A DNA stretch of 7,478 nucleotides from Alphaproteobacteria bacterium. GTDB lineage: Bacteria > Pseudomonadota > Alphaproteobacteria > Rhodobacterales > Rhodobacteraceae. The notes under the pieces were generated by a model. The model ran no database searches and had not been told where the DNA came from. It saw only the letters and a list, made by a program, of their open reading frames with translations. A program made the translations under genes and the position numbers. Shown one piece after another: positions 1 through 4,948 of the stretch. Each line of letters starts with the position of its first letter. Positions within the stretch are counted from its first letter, which is position 1. The stretch lies in assembly GCA_013151535.1 (NCBI GenBank), contig JAADIC010000328.1, positions 1-7,478 on the forward strand. The letters are read 5' to 3'.

Positions 1-473
1 TTATGACCGCCGGGGCCGGGGCCAACAAGATGTATGGCGGCACCGGCAATGACACGATTGTCGCGGGTAGCGGCAGCGATACCGTGCATGGCGGCAATGG
101 CAATGACACCATCACCGGCGGTAATGGCAAGGATAAATTATACGGCGATGATGGCAATGACGTGATTAACGGTGGTGGCAAATCCGACACGATTTATGGC
201 GGTGGTGGTAATGACACCCTGACCGGCAGTTCGGGGGCGGATACTTTTGTTTTCACCCAGCGCGCTGGCGACGATGTGATTACCGATTTCACCAATGGCA
301 GCGACAAGATCGACCTCAGCGGCTTTGGCGTGGCATATTCGGCGATCAGCGCTGCCACAAGTGCGGTGACCGGCGGGGTGTTGATCGATCTTGATCTTGT
401 TGGCGGGTCTGGCTCGATTTTTCTCGAAAGTTTTGTGCTGGGAAATTTGGATGTCAGTGATTTCATTTTGTAA
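1..473 (+). CDS. RTX (hemolysin-type calcium-binding repeat) protein, C-terminal part, 5' end outside window
   Basis: Only the last ~157 codons are visible; the frame is open to the left edge and ends with TAA at 471-473. Counting from the first in-frame Met codon at position 3, nine consecutive GGxGxDxhx nonapeptides (residues 4-84) end in the typical closing unit SSGADTFVF. A C-terminal domain follows with GDDVITDF and DKIDLSGF, the pattern seen at the end of serralysin/RTX proteins. In this family the nonapeptides bind Ca2+ as a parallel beta-roll after export, and the C-terminus carries the type I secretion signal. The tail ends in a hydrophobic DFIL. This protein is only distantly similar to the three minus-strand RTX proteins in the window and its C-terminal domain is of a different subtype. 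Catalytic or adhesive domains, if any, lie upstream, so the specific function cannot be named. Confidence 0.9.
   Translation, partial: MTAGAGANKMYGGTGNDTIVAGSGSDTVHGGNGNDTITGGNGKDKLYGDDGNDVINGGGKSDTIYGGGGNDTLTGSSGADTFVFTQRAGDDVITDFTNGSDKIDLSGFGVAYSAISAATSAVTGGVLIDLDLVGGSGSIFLESFVLGNLDVSDFIL
12..254 (+). repeat. Nine RTX nonapeptide repeats (27-bp units)
   Basis: Nine in-frame 27-bp coding units occupy 243 bp. The first (GAGANKMYG) lacks the usual aspartate and is degenerate. The others follow G-x-G-(N/S/K)-D-x-hydrophobic-x-G closely. The array probably continues to the left of the window. Confidence 0.85.
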
Positions 474-505
474 CATCGGCGTCAGTCGCCAGGTCCGAGA
501 GCCAA

Positions 506-949
506 TCAATTGATGCCGTTGGCCTGTTGCAGCACGCGGATATAGGCGACGATGGCTTTGACGTCACCCGGTGTCACGCCCTCAATCGGAGGCATGTTGC
601 CAAACGTCCAGTGATGCGAAATCACGCCACCCTTGGCGGCGCGCTGAAACGCTTCTTCGCCGTGGTGACCGGGGCGGTAAAACTTGTGGATCAGCGGTGG
701 TGCGATACCTTCCTGACCGGCGGCGTTCTGGCCGTGGCAAACCGCGCATTTGGCGTTAAACGCAGCCTCGCCGATTACCGCGCGACCGGTCAGTTCGGGC
801 ACGATCACCTTGGCCATCGGCTCACCGTATTGCGCATCCTTGAGCGGTTCCTCGGGGGTCATTCCAGGTGTGGATGTGTTCAGATAGGCGTATCCGCCCA
901 CTGCCAGCACAGCGACAGCGATCAGGGCGAAAGTGGATTTGGCGGCCAT
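506..949 (-). CDS. Membrane-anchored class I c-type cytochrome, 147 aa
   Basis: An N-terminal hydrophobic segment (residues ~4-23) has no obvious lipobox and probably acts as an uncleaved anchor or Sec signal. It is followed by a periplasmic mono-haem domain with the haem-binding motif CAVCH at residues 68-72. The likely axial Met is M119 in the NMPP motif. A His-rich stretch lies between them (H88, H95-H96, H112-H113). The PPL-H-K-Y-HH ... HHW-FG-MPP pattern is one I associate with a widespread family of small soluble or anchored proteobacterial cytochromes c, presumably electron carriers; the partner is not evident here. I chose the start at 949 rather than an upstream in-frame ATG at 988 because AAGGAG sits 6 nt upstream and the hydrophobic segment follows directly. 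The gene is downstream of erpA on the same strand with a 131-bp gap, and convergent with the RTX gene on the left (32-bp gap). Confidence 0.9.
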   Translation of the reverse strand: MAAKSTFALIAVAVLAVGGYAYLNTSTPGMTPEEPLKDAQYGEPMAKVIVPELTGRAVIGEAAFNAKCAVCHGQNAAGQEGIAPPLIHKFYRPGHHGEEAFQRAAKGGVISHHWTFGNMPPIEGVTPGDVKAIVAYIRVLQQANGIN

Positions 950-976
950 GGACAGCTCCTTTGCGGCGTTTTCACC

Positions 977-1007
977 CTTATGCCGCATGCAGTCAGGGGA
1001 AGGTCAA
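977..1007 (-). promoter_or_regulatory. Possible sigma70-type promoter for the cytochrome c gene
   Basis: On the minus strand, TTGACC (1002-1007; 5 of 6 to the consensus -35) is followed by CATAAG (977-982; 4 of 6) with a 19-bp spacer, longer than optimal. It lies 27 bp upstream of the chosen start codon and contains the palindrome GCATGC in the spacer. It is consistent with transcription independent of erpA, but remains a sequence-only guess. Confidence 0.3.
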
Positions 1008-1031
1008 GTGAAAACAGGGCCTTGAAGCCCT
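1008..1031 (-). terminator. Putative intrinsic terminator of erpA
   Basis: A short inverted repeat, AGGGC (1016-1020) and GCCCT (1027-1031), has a 6-nt loop. On the minus strand the hairpin is followed by GTTTTCACTT, about 50 nt past the erpA stop. On the plus strand it is followed by TTTATT, so it may act in both directions. The stem has only five pairs, which limits confidence. Confidence 0.4.
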
Positions 1032-1080
1032 TTATTGAGATGATGCTTAGAGGTTGCTCAGACTTGGTAAATGATGTGGA

Positions 1081-1413
1081 TCAAATCGAAAAACTTGTGC
1101 CGCAACCACAGGAACTGGTGGCGTTCGGGTTCTCGATCACAAACCGCGCGCCGATCAGTTCTTGCGAATAATCAATCACCGCGTTGGCCAGAAACGGCAG
1201 GGATACCGCATCAATCAACACCTTCTGGCCCTGACTTTCCAGCACCAGATCATCATCTGCCGCCTCATCCAGCTTGATCTCGTATTGAAAACCGGAACAG
1301 CCACCGCCCTCAACCGCAACCCGAAGGGCCTGCGTTTTGTCAGCACCTTCATTGATGGCGGCAAGCTGGGCAAAGGCCCGCTCGGTGACTTTTGGCGGAA
1401 GGGTCAAGTCCAT
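1081..1413 (-). CDS. erpA: A-type iron-sulfur cluster carrier/insertion protein ErpA (HesB/IscA family), 110 aa
   Basis: This small cytoplasmic A-type carrier receives Fe-S clusters from the assembly scaffold and delivers them to apo-enzymes. All three conserved ligand cysteines are present: C39 in GGGCSGFQY and C102/C104 in the C-terminal SCGCGTSFSI. The NPNATSSCGCG-SFSI ending is closer to ErpA than to generic IscA or SufA. The length (110 aa) is normal for the family (E. coli ErpA is 114 aa). The start is the only sensible ATG, with a weak AGG about 8-9 nt upstream. It is transcribed divergently from dgt across an 80-bp region; erpA next to dgt is an arrangement I associate with alphaproteobacteria. 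No other suf/isc genes are visible. IscA or SufA cannot be completely excluded without phylogeny. Confidence 0.92.
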   Translation of the reverse strand: MDLTLPPKVTERAFAQLAAINEGADKTQALRVAVEGGGCSGFQYEIKLDEAADDDLVLESQGQKVLIDAVSLPFLANAVIDYSQELIGARFVIENPNATSSCGCGTSFSI

Positions 1414-1450
1414 CTGTTATACCTGTTCGTTCTGTTCTACACTTGCCGCC

Positions 1451-1479
1451 AATATAGGCGCACAGACGTCTGGGGACAA
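1451..1479 (-). promoter_or_regulatory. Probable erpA promoter
   Basis: On the minus strand, TTGTCC (1474-1479; 4 of 6 to -35) and TATATT (1451-1456; 5 of 6 to -10) are separated by exactly 17 bp. They lie 38 bp upstream of the erpA ATG, which leaves a ~30-nt leader. The same short region must also contain the dgt promoter, for which I found no convincing -35/-10 pair on the plus strand. Confidence 0.5.
1463..1472. promoter_or_regulatory. Perfect 10-bp palindrome inside the erpA promoter spacer
   Basis: CAGACGTCTG is a perfect dyad lying between the -35 and -10 hexamers of the proposed erpA promoter and upstream of dgt. This is where a dimeric repressor would block RNA polymerase. Given ErpA's function, an iron or Fe-S-responsive regulator is possible, but the site is short and matches no operator that I can name with confidence. 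Confidence 0.3.
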
Positions 1480-1493
1480 GGTAAGGCAAAAAT

Positions 1494-2642
1494 ATGCTGG
1501 CGAGTTATGCCTGTAATCCCGCGCAAACGCGTGGGCGACTGACCGAGGAGGCCGAAAGCGCGCATCGCACCGCGTTTCAGCGCGACCGTGACCGGATCAT
1601 CCATTCCTCGGCCTTTCGCCGCCTCAAGCACAAGACCCAGGTGTTTGTGGAGCACGAGGGCGATTATTTCCGCACGCGCCTGACCCACAGCATCGAGGTC
1701 GGGCAGGTGGCGCGGACCATCGCCTCGGTTCTGCATCTGAATTCCGAATTGACCGAGGCGGTGGCGCTGGCGCATGATCTGGGCCACACCCCGTTCGGCC
1801 ATACCGGCGAGGATGCGTTAAACGACTGCATGAAGGATTACGGCGGGTTCGATCACAACGCCCAGGCGATCAAGATCGTCACCCTGCTTGAGCGCCATTA
1901 TGCCGATTTCAACGGGTTGAACCTGACATGGGAGACGCTGGAGGGGCTGGCCAAGCATAATGGCCCCGTCACGGGCGATATTCCCAGGGCCTTGGCCGAT
2001 TACAACGCGCGCCATGATCTTGAGCTTGGCACGTTCGCCTCGGCCGAGGCGCAGGTGGCGGCGATTTCCGATGACATTGCCTATAACAATCACGATCTTG
2101 ATGATGGCCTGCGCGCCGGGCTGTTCAACGAGGAGCAAATCCGCGAACTGCCGATCATCGGCGCCTGTTATGATCGCGTCGATGCACTATATCCGGACCT
2201 TGATTTCATCCGCCGCCGGCACGAAGCGTTGCGCCGGGTGTTCGGGGTCATGGTCGAAGACGTAATCGACGAAAGCCGCCGTTTGATCGCCGCGGCCAAC
2301 CCGCAAAGCGTTGCAGATATTCGAAATGGCGGCCAGCAACTGGTGCGGTTCTCGGGGCCGCTGTTTGAGGATCTGAAAATCATCCGGGCGTTTTTCTTCA
2401 AACATATGTATCGCCACTGGAAAGTCCGGCGCATGCGCCGCAAGGCCGCGATTATCGTGCGCGAGATGTTCGAGATTTTCATCGAGGATCCCGGTATGTT
2501 GCCGGATGGCTGGCAGAAATGGGCGGCGGGCGACGATCAGGGCCAGCGCGCCCGTGTCATTGCCGATTACATCGCCGGCATGACCGATCGTTTCGCGCTG
2601 GATGAACACCGAAAACTGGTTGATCCGATGGCGATGGGATAA
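1494..2642 (+). CDS. dgt: Deoxyguanosinetriphosphate triphosphohydrolase-like protein (HD superfamily), 382 aa
   Basis: This family hydrolyses dNTPs (classically dGTP) to the deoxynucleoside and triphosphate, helping control nucleotide pools in the cytoplasm. The N-terminus shows the conserved QRDRDRIIHSSAFRRLKHKTQV block (residues ~29-50). The metal-binding HD signature follows: H65 in RLTHSIEVGQ, H94-D95 in LAHDLGHTPFGHTGE, and D194 in ISDDIAY. The helical C-terminal half (residues ~210-370) is typical of the type 2 alphaproteobacterial subgroup, and 382 aa fits the family. ATG at 1494 is preceded by GGTAAGG 7 nt upstream, and the protein begins with the conserved Y-A-C-x-P segment, so this start is sound. 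It is divergent from erpA, and the next gene (marC) starts 4 bp after its stop, so the two are probably co-transcribed. True substrate preference cannot be read from sequence. Confidence 0.95.
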   Translation: MLASYACNPAQTRGRLTEEAESAHRTAFQRDRDRIIHSSAFRRLKHKTQVFVEHEGDYFRTRLTHSIEVGQVARTIASVLHLNSELTEAVALAHDLGHTPFGHTGEDALNDCMKDYGGFDHNAQAIKIVTLLERHYADFNGLNLTWETLEGLAKHNGPVTGDIPRALADYNARHDLELGTFASAEAQVAAISDDIAYNNHDLDDGLRAGLFNEEQIRELPIIGACYDRVDALYPDLDFIRRRHEALRRVFGVMVEDVIDESRRLIAAANPQSVADIRNGGQQLVRFSGPLFEDLKIIRAFFFKHMYRHWKVRRMRRKAAIIVREMFEIFIEDPGMLPDGWQKWAAGDDQGQRARVIADYIAGMTDRFALDEHRKLVDPMAMG

Positions 2643-2646
2643 CGCG

Positions 2647-3279
2647 ATGATTTCCAAAGAAGCCCTGCAATTGTTCGCGGCCCTGTTCGCGATTATGAAC
2701 CCCCTGACCGTGGTGCCGATTTTTCTGGCCCTGACGGATGGTTATTCGATCGCCGCACGGCGCGGCGTGGCCCTGACTGTTTCGATCACCGTGTTTATCA
2801 CCCTGTCGATCGTGCTGGTCAGCGGAACCCGCCTGCTGGAGTTTTTCGGCATTACAATCAACGACTTCCGCGTGGCGGGCGGCATCCTGATCTTTATCAT
2901 GTCGCTCTCCTTGCTGCGCGCCACCCCCAGCCGTATGCGTCATATCCCCGAAGAGGCGGATGACGACAAATCCCATGACAATCCGGCGTTTTTCCCGCTG
3001 GCGATCCCGATGATGGCGGGGCCGGGTTCCATGACCACGGTGATCCTGTTTGGCAACACCTATACCGGGGGTGTGGGCATTCTGACGGCGATGGCGGTGA
3101 TTGCCGTGGCCTGCCTGATGATCCTTTTGACCCTGTTCATGGCGAATTTTCTGGCCCGCGAGGTTGGCGTCACCGGCATGAATATCATGACCCGGCTGAT
3201 GGGGCTGATCCTGTCGGCGGTGGCCGTGGGCATGATCTTCGCCGGTATTCGCGGCGCTTTTCCGATGCTGGCGGGGTAG
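2647..3279 (+). CDS. marC: MarC family integral membrane protein, 210 aa
   Basis: This is an inner-membrane protein of the MarC/UPF0056 family. The original link to multiple antibiotic resistance in E. coli was not upheld, and transport function remains unproven. Six hydrophobic segments are visible at about residues 5-28, 41-60, 70-90, 113-135, 142-168 and 183-205. The family's two sequence hallmarks are present: MNPLTVVPIFL in the first segment and AIPMMAGPGSMTTV in the fourth, consistent with an internally duplicated 3+3 fold. The start at 2647 is preferred over an upstream in-frame ATG inside dgt. It gives the usual N-terminus, and the 4-bp gap after dgt suggests translational coupling, since no strong Shine-Dalgarno is seen. 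The stop is only 2 bp from the stop of convergent RTX-A. A partial copy of its last 28 codons lies at 4856-4948. Confidence 0.92.
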   Translation: MISKEALQLFAALFAIMNPLTVVPIFLALTDGYSIAARRGVALTVSITVFITLSIVLVSGTRLLEFFGITINDFRVAGGILIFIMSLSLLRATPSRMRHIPEEADDDKSHDNPAFFPLAIPMMAGPGSMTTVILFGNTYTGGVGILTAMAVIAVACLMILLTLFMANFLAREVGVTGMNIMTRLMGLILSAVAVGMIFAGIRGAFPMLAG

Positions 3280-3281
3280 TT

Positions 3282-4712
3282 TTACGGCGTGTCCGTCACC
3301 ACGAACGCATCGAGCCCGAGGGTCGAGGTTAGGCCGGCCAAGGTGATGGTATCACCGGTGCCGAAATCAAACACCACATCGCCGCCCACAACGCTGGCAT
3401 ATGTGCTGACCAGATCAGTGGCATTGGTGAATATTACGCCCGGATTGGCGACGAGGAACCCGCCCAACAACAATAGATCGGTCGCCATATCGAAATCCAG
3501 GACCGTGTCATTTCCAAAGCCGGGTTCGTTAAAAATAAACGAATCGGCCCCTTTGCCGCCGGACATCAAATCATCGCCGACGCCGCCGTAAATCCGGTCA
3601 TTGCCCTTATTGCCGTTCAGAATGTCATTGCCTTCGCCACCGAAGATACGGTCGTTGCCTTTGCCGCCATCCAGCCGGTCATTGCCCCGCTCACCAGCCA
3701 AAAGATCATCGCCGTCGGCGCTCGCGATTTGGTCGTTGCCCTTACCGCCCGCAAGCGTGTCGTTGCCGGTGCCGCCATAGATCTGGTCGTCGCCTTTGCC
3801 GCCTTCGATTGTGTCGTTGCCAGCCCCGCCGTCGATCCGATCATTGCCTCTGCCACCATTGATCGTGTCGGCGTTACCCCCGCCGGATATCCGATCATTG
3901 CCGTCATTGCCGCTGATCGTATCACTTCCGGTTCCACCTGAAATCGTATCATTGGCGTCGCCGCCGGAGATGAAGTCGGCCCCGGTGCCACCGTCAAGAA
4001 AATCCTTACCCGCGCCACCGAAAATTCTATCGTTATCGTCGTTGCCGAACAGGCGATCCCGACCTTCTTCGCCCTTGATAATATCGTCGCCAGAGCCGCC
4101 GGAAACCGTGTCGCGGCCAAGCCCGGTGCGAAAATAGTCGTCGCCGGAACCATTGATGATCCCAATTCTGCCAGACCCGCTACCAACCCGATCAGTGCCG
4201 ATAATTGTGTCGTTCTGGGATGTAACCATGCCCGCAACGGATGAAAACGGGATGCTTGTCCCTGCCGTAAACGGCCCGCTGTTGACGGCCCCAAATGAAG
4301 TGAAAGCCGCAAACCACGCGTCAGCCTCCGCTGGCGAGGAGCTGCCGTTAAGTGGAATTGCGTCTCCGCCCAGCACAGCCAGAAACTCGCCTGCGGTAGC
4401 CAACGTAACGACTAACACTTGCGTTATTTTCCCCGCCCCCCAGCGAATTTCCACAACCGATCCAGTCGGCAATGCGGAAAACCCTGTAGTCGAGGTAGGC
4501 ACCCCATTGAATGCATAACCGTAGATACTGGACCAATCCAACTGAATGCCGGGAACCGGGTTGGATGCACTTACGGGCGTTGTGACGCTGTAAGAGAACG
4601 AGGTGCTGAGATCAGGGCCAACAATCGAGAATGTGCTCGCTGCCACGCTGGTAAACAGCCCGTCGGTCGAACTGTATGTCGTCCGAAGCCCTTGAAAGGT
4701 ATAGGTGGCCAT
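3282..4712 (-). CDS. RTX-A: RTX calcium-binding repeat protein with unrecognised N-terminal domain, 476 aa
   Basis: There are three parts. Residues 1-~172 form a Ser/Thr-rich, beta-looking domain with landmarks FQGLRTTY, IVGPD, IRWGAGK and LGGDAIPLN, then SGPF and IPF. I do not recognise this domain, but RTX-B shares it. Residues 197-394 are 22 nonapeptide repeats ending GKGADSFIF. Residues 395-476 are a C-terminal domain with GNDTVLDFD, STYASVVGGDVVFDF and GDTITLAGLT, probably carrying the type I secretion signal. There is no N-terminal signal peptide, as expected for type I export. Relative to RTX-B it has about 15 extra residues before repeat 1, including a degenerate unit (GSGDDYFRT). ATG at 4712 has AAAGG ~8 nt upstream. 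It is convergent with marC (2-bp gap), and no terminator is visible between the two stops. No enzymatic motif was found; a structural, adhesive or Ca-binding extracellular role is inference. Confidence 0.9.
   Translation of the reverse strand: MATYTFQGLRTTYSSTDGLFTSVAASTFSIVGPDLSTSFSYSVTTPVSASNPVPGIQLDWSSIYGYAFNGVPTSTTGFSALPTGSVVEIRWGAGKITQVLVVTLATAGEFLAVLGGDAIPLNGSSSPAEADAWFAAFTSFGAVNSGPFTAGTSIPFSSVAGMVTSQNDTIIGTDRVGSGSGRIGIINGSGDDYFRTGLGRDTVSGGSGDDIIKGEEGRDRLFGNDDNDRIFGGAGKDFLDGGTGADFISGGDANDTISGGTGSDTISGNDGNDRISGGGNADTINGGRGNDRIDGGAGNDTIEGGKGDDQIYGGTGNDTLAGGKGNDQIASADGDDLLAGERGNDRLDGGKGNDRIFGGEGNDILNGNKGNDRIYGGVGDDLMSGGKGADSFIFNEPGFGNDTVLDFDMATDLLLLGGFLVANPGVIFTNATDLVSTYASVVGGDVVFDFGTGDTITLAGLTSTLGLDAFVVTDTP
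3531..4124 (-). repeat. 22 RTX nonapeptide repeats of RTX-A
   Basis: 22 in-register 27-bp coding units (594 bp) run from GLGRDTVSG to GKGADSFIF. Several units are imperfect (NDDNDRIFG, GDANDTISG, GGNADTING). DNA-level identity between units is moderate, so this is an old protein repeat rather than a recent satellite. Confidence 0.92.
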
Positions 4713-4739
4713 TTAGAAAGCCTTTAAGTTGCATCTCGA

Positions 4740-4768
4740 AAAGTAAGTAAGACCCAAGTCGAAGTCAA
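4740..4768 (-). promoter_or_regulatory. Possible RTX-A promoter
   Basis: On the minus strand, TTGACT (4763-4768; 5 of 6 to -35) is followed at 17 bp by TACTTT (4740-4745; only 3 of 6 to -10), about 28 bp upstream of the RTX-A start. The -35 is good and the -10 poor, so an activator or alternative sigma factor would be needed if the site is real. Confidence 0.3.
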
Positions 4769-4843
4769 GAATTTTGGGCGAGCCGTGCGGTCGCTGTATC
4801 CCATGTGGTTGCGTCCAGCCCACAAGATTGGGTTCCAGAGCAT

Positions 4844-4887
4844 GAAAAATCGCCACGGCTGACGGGATTGATCCAATCAGCCGTGGC
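4844..4887 (-). terminator. Rho-independent terminator of RTX-B
   Basis: A perfect 11-bp GC-rich inverted repeat (GCCACGGCTGA at 4852-4862, TCAGCCGTGGC at 4877-4887) has a 14-nt loop. Read on the minus strand it is followed by GATTTTTC (A-run at 4845-4849 on the plus strand). It begins 57 nt after the RTX-B stop codon. The right arm and loop fall within the marC-like remnant (4856-4948). On the plus strand no T-run follows, so it is directional. Confidence 0.85.
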
Positions 4888-4948
4888 AGTTGGTGTGATC
4901 TTCGCCGGTATTCGCGGCGCGTTTCCGCTGTTGGCGGGAACCGGTTAG
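4856..4948 (+). pseudogene. Remnant of a marC 3' end (last 28 codons plus stop)
   Basis: Translated in frame on the plus strand, 4856-4939 matches MarC residues 183-210 at 24 of 28 positions (RL-GLI-SAVAVG-IFAGIRGAFP-LAG). Two extra codons (Thr-Gly) and a TAG stop at 4946-4948 follow. By hand count the DNA agrees with 3193-3276 at 69 of 84 bases, including a 23-base identical run starting at ATCTTC. Most mismatching codons are synonymous. Upstream of ~4853 the resemblance to marC stops, and no start or ribosome site is present, so it is non-coding debris. Its TAG overlaps the RTX-B stop on the other strand by two bases, mirroring the marC/RTX-A junction. Confidence 0.88.

Noticed and set aside
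474..505. Small hairpin GGCG-TCAGT-CGCC between the left RTX gene and the cytochrome gene as a shared terminator
   Set aside because: The stem is only 4 bp and no T-run follows on either strand; 32 bp is otherwise featureless.
527..1171. 214-codon plus-strand open frame over the cytochrome c gene
   Set aside because: The minus strand encodes an intact cytochrome c with CXXCH, membrane anchor and a good ribosome site; the plus frame has no recognisable features.
2187..2657. Minus-strand open frame over the end of dgt
   Set aside because: It is fully antisense to conserved dGTPase sequence, with His/Arg-rich translation typical of a shadow.
3531..4124. Regularly spaced repeats resembling a CRISPR array
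   Set aside because: The unit is 27 bp with no unique spacers, it is in frame and degenerate at wobble positions, and it encodes a classic RTX nonapeptide array.
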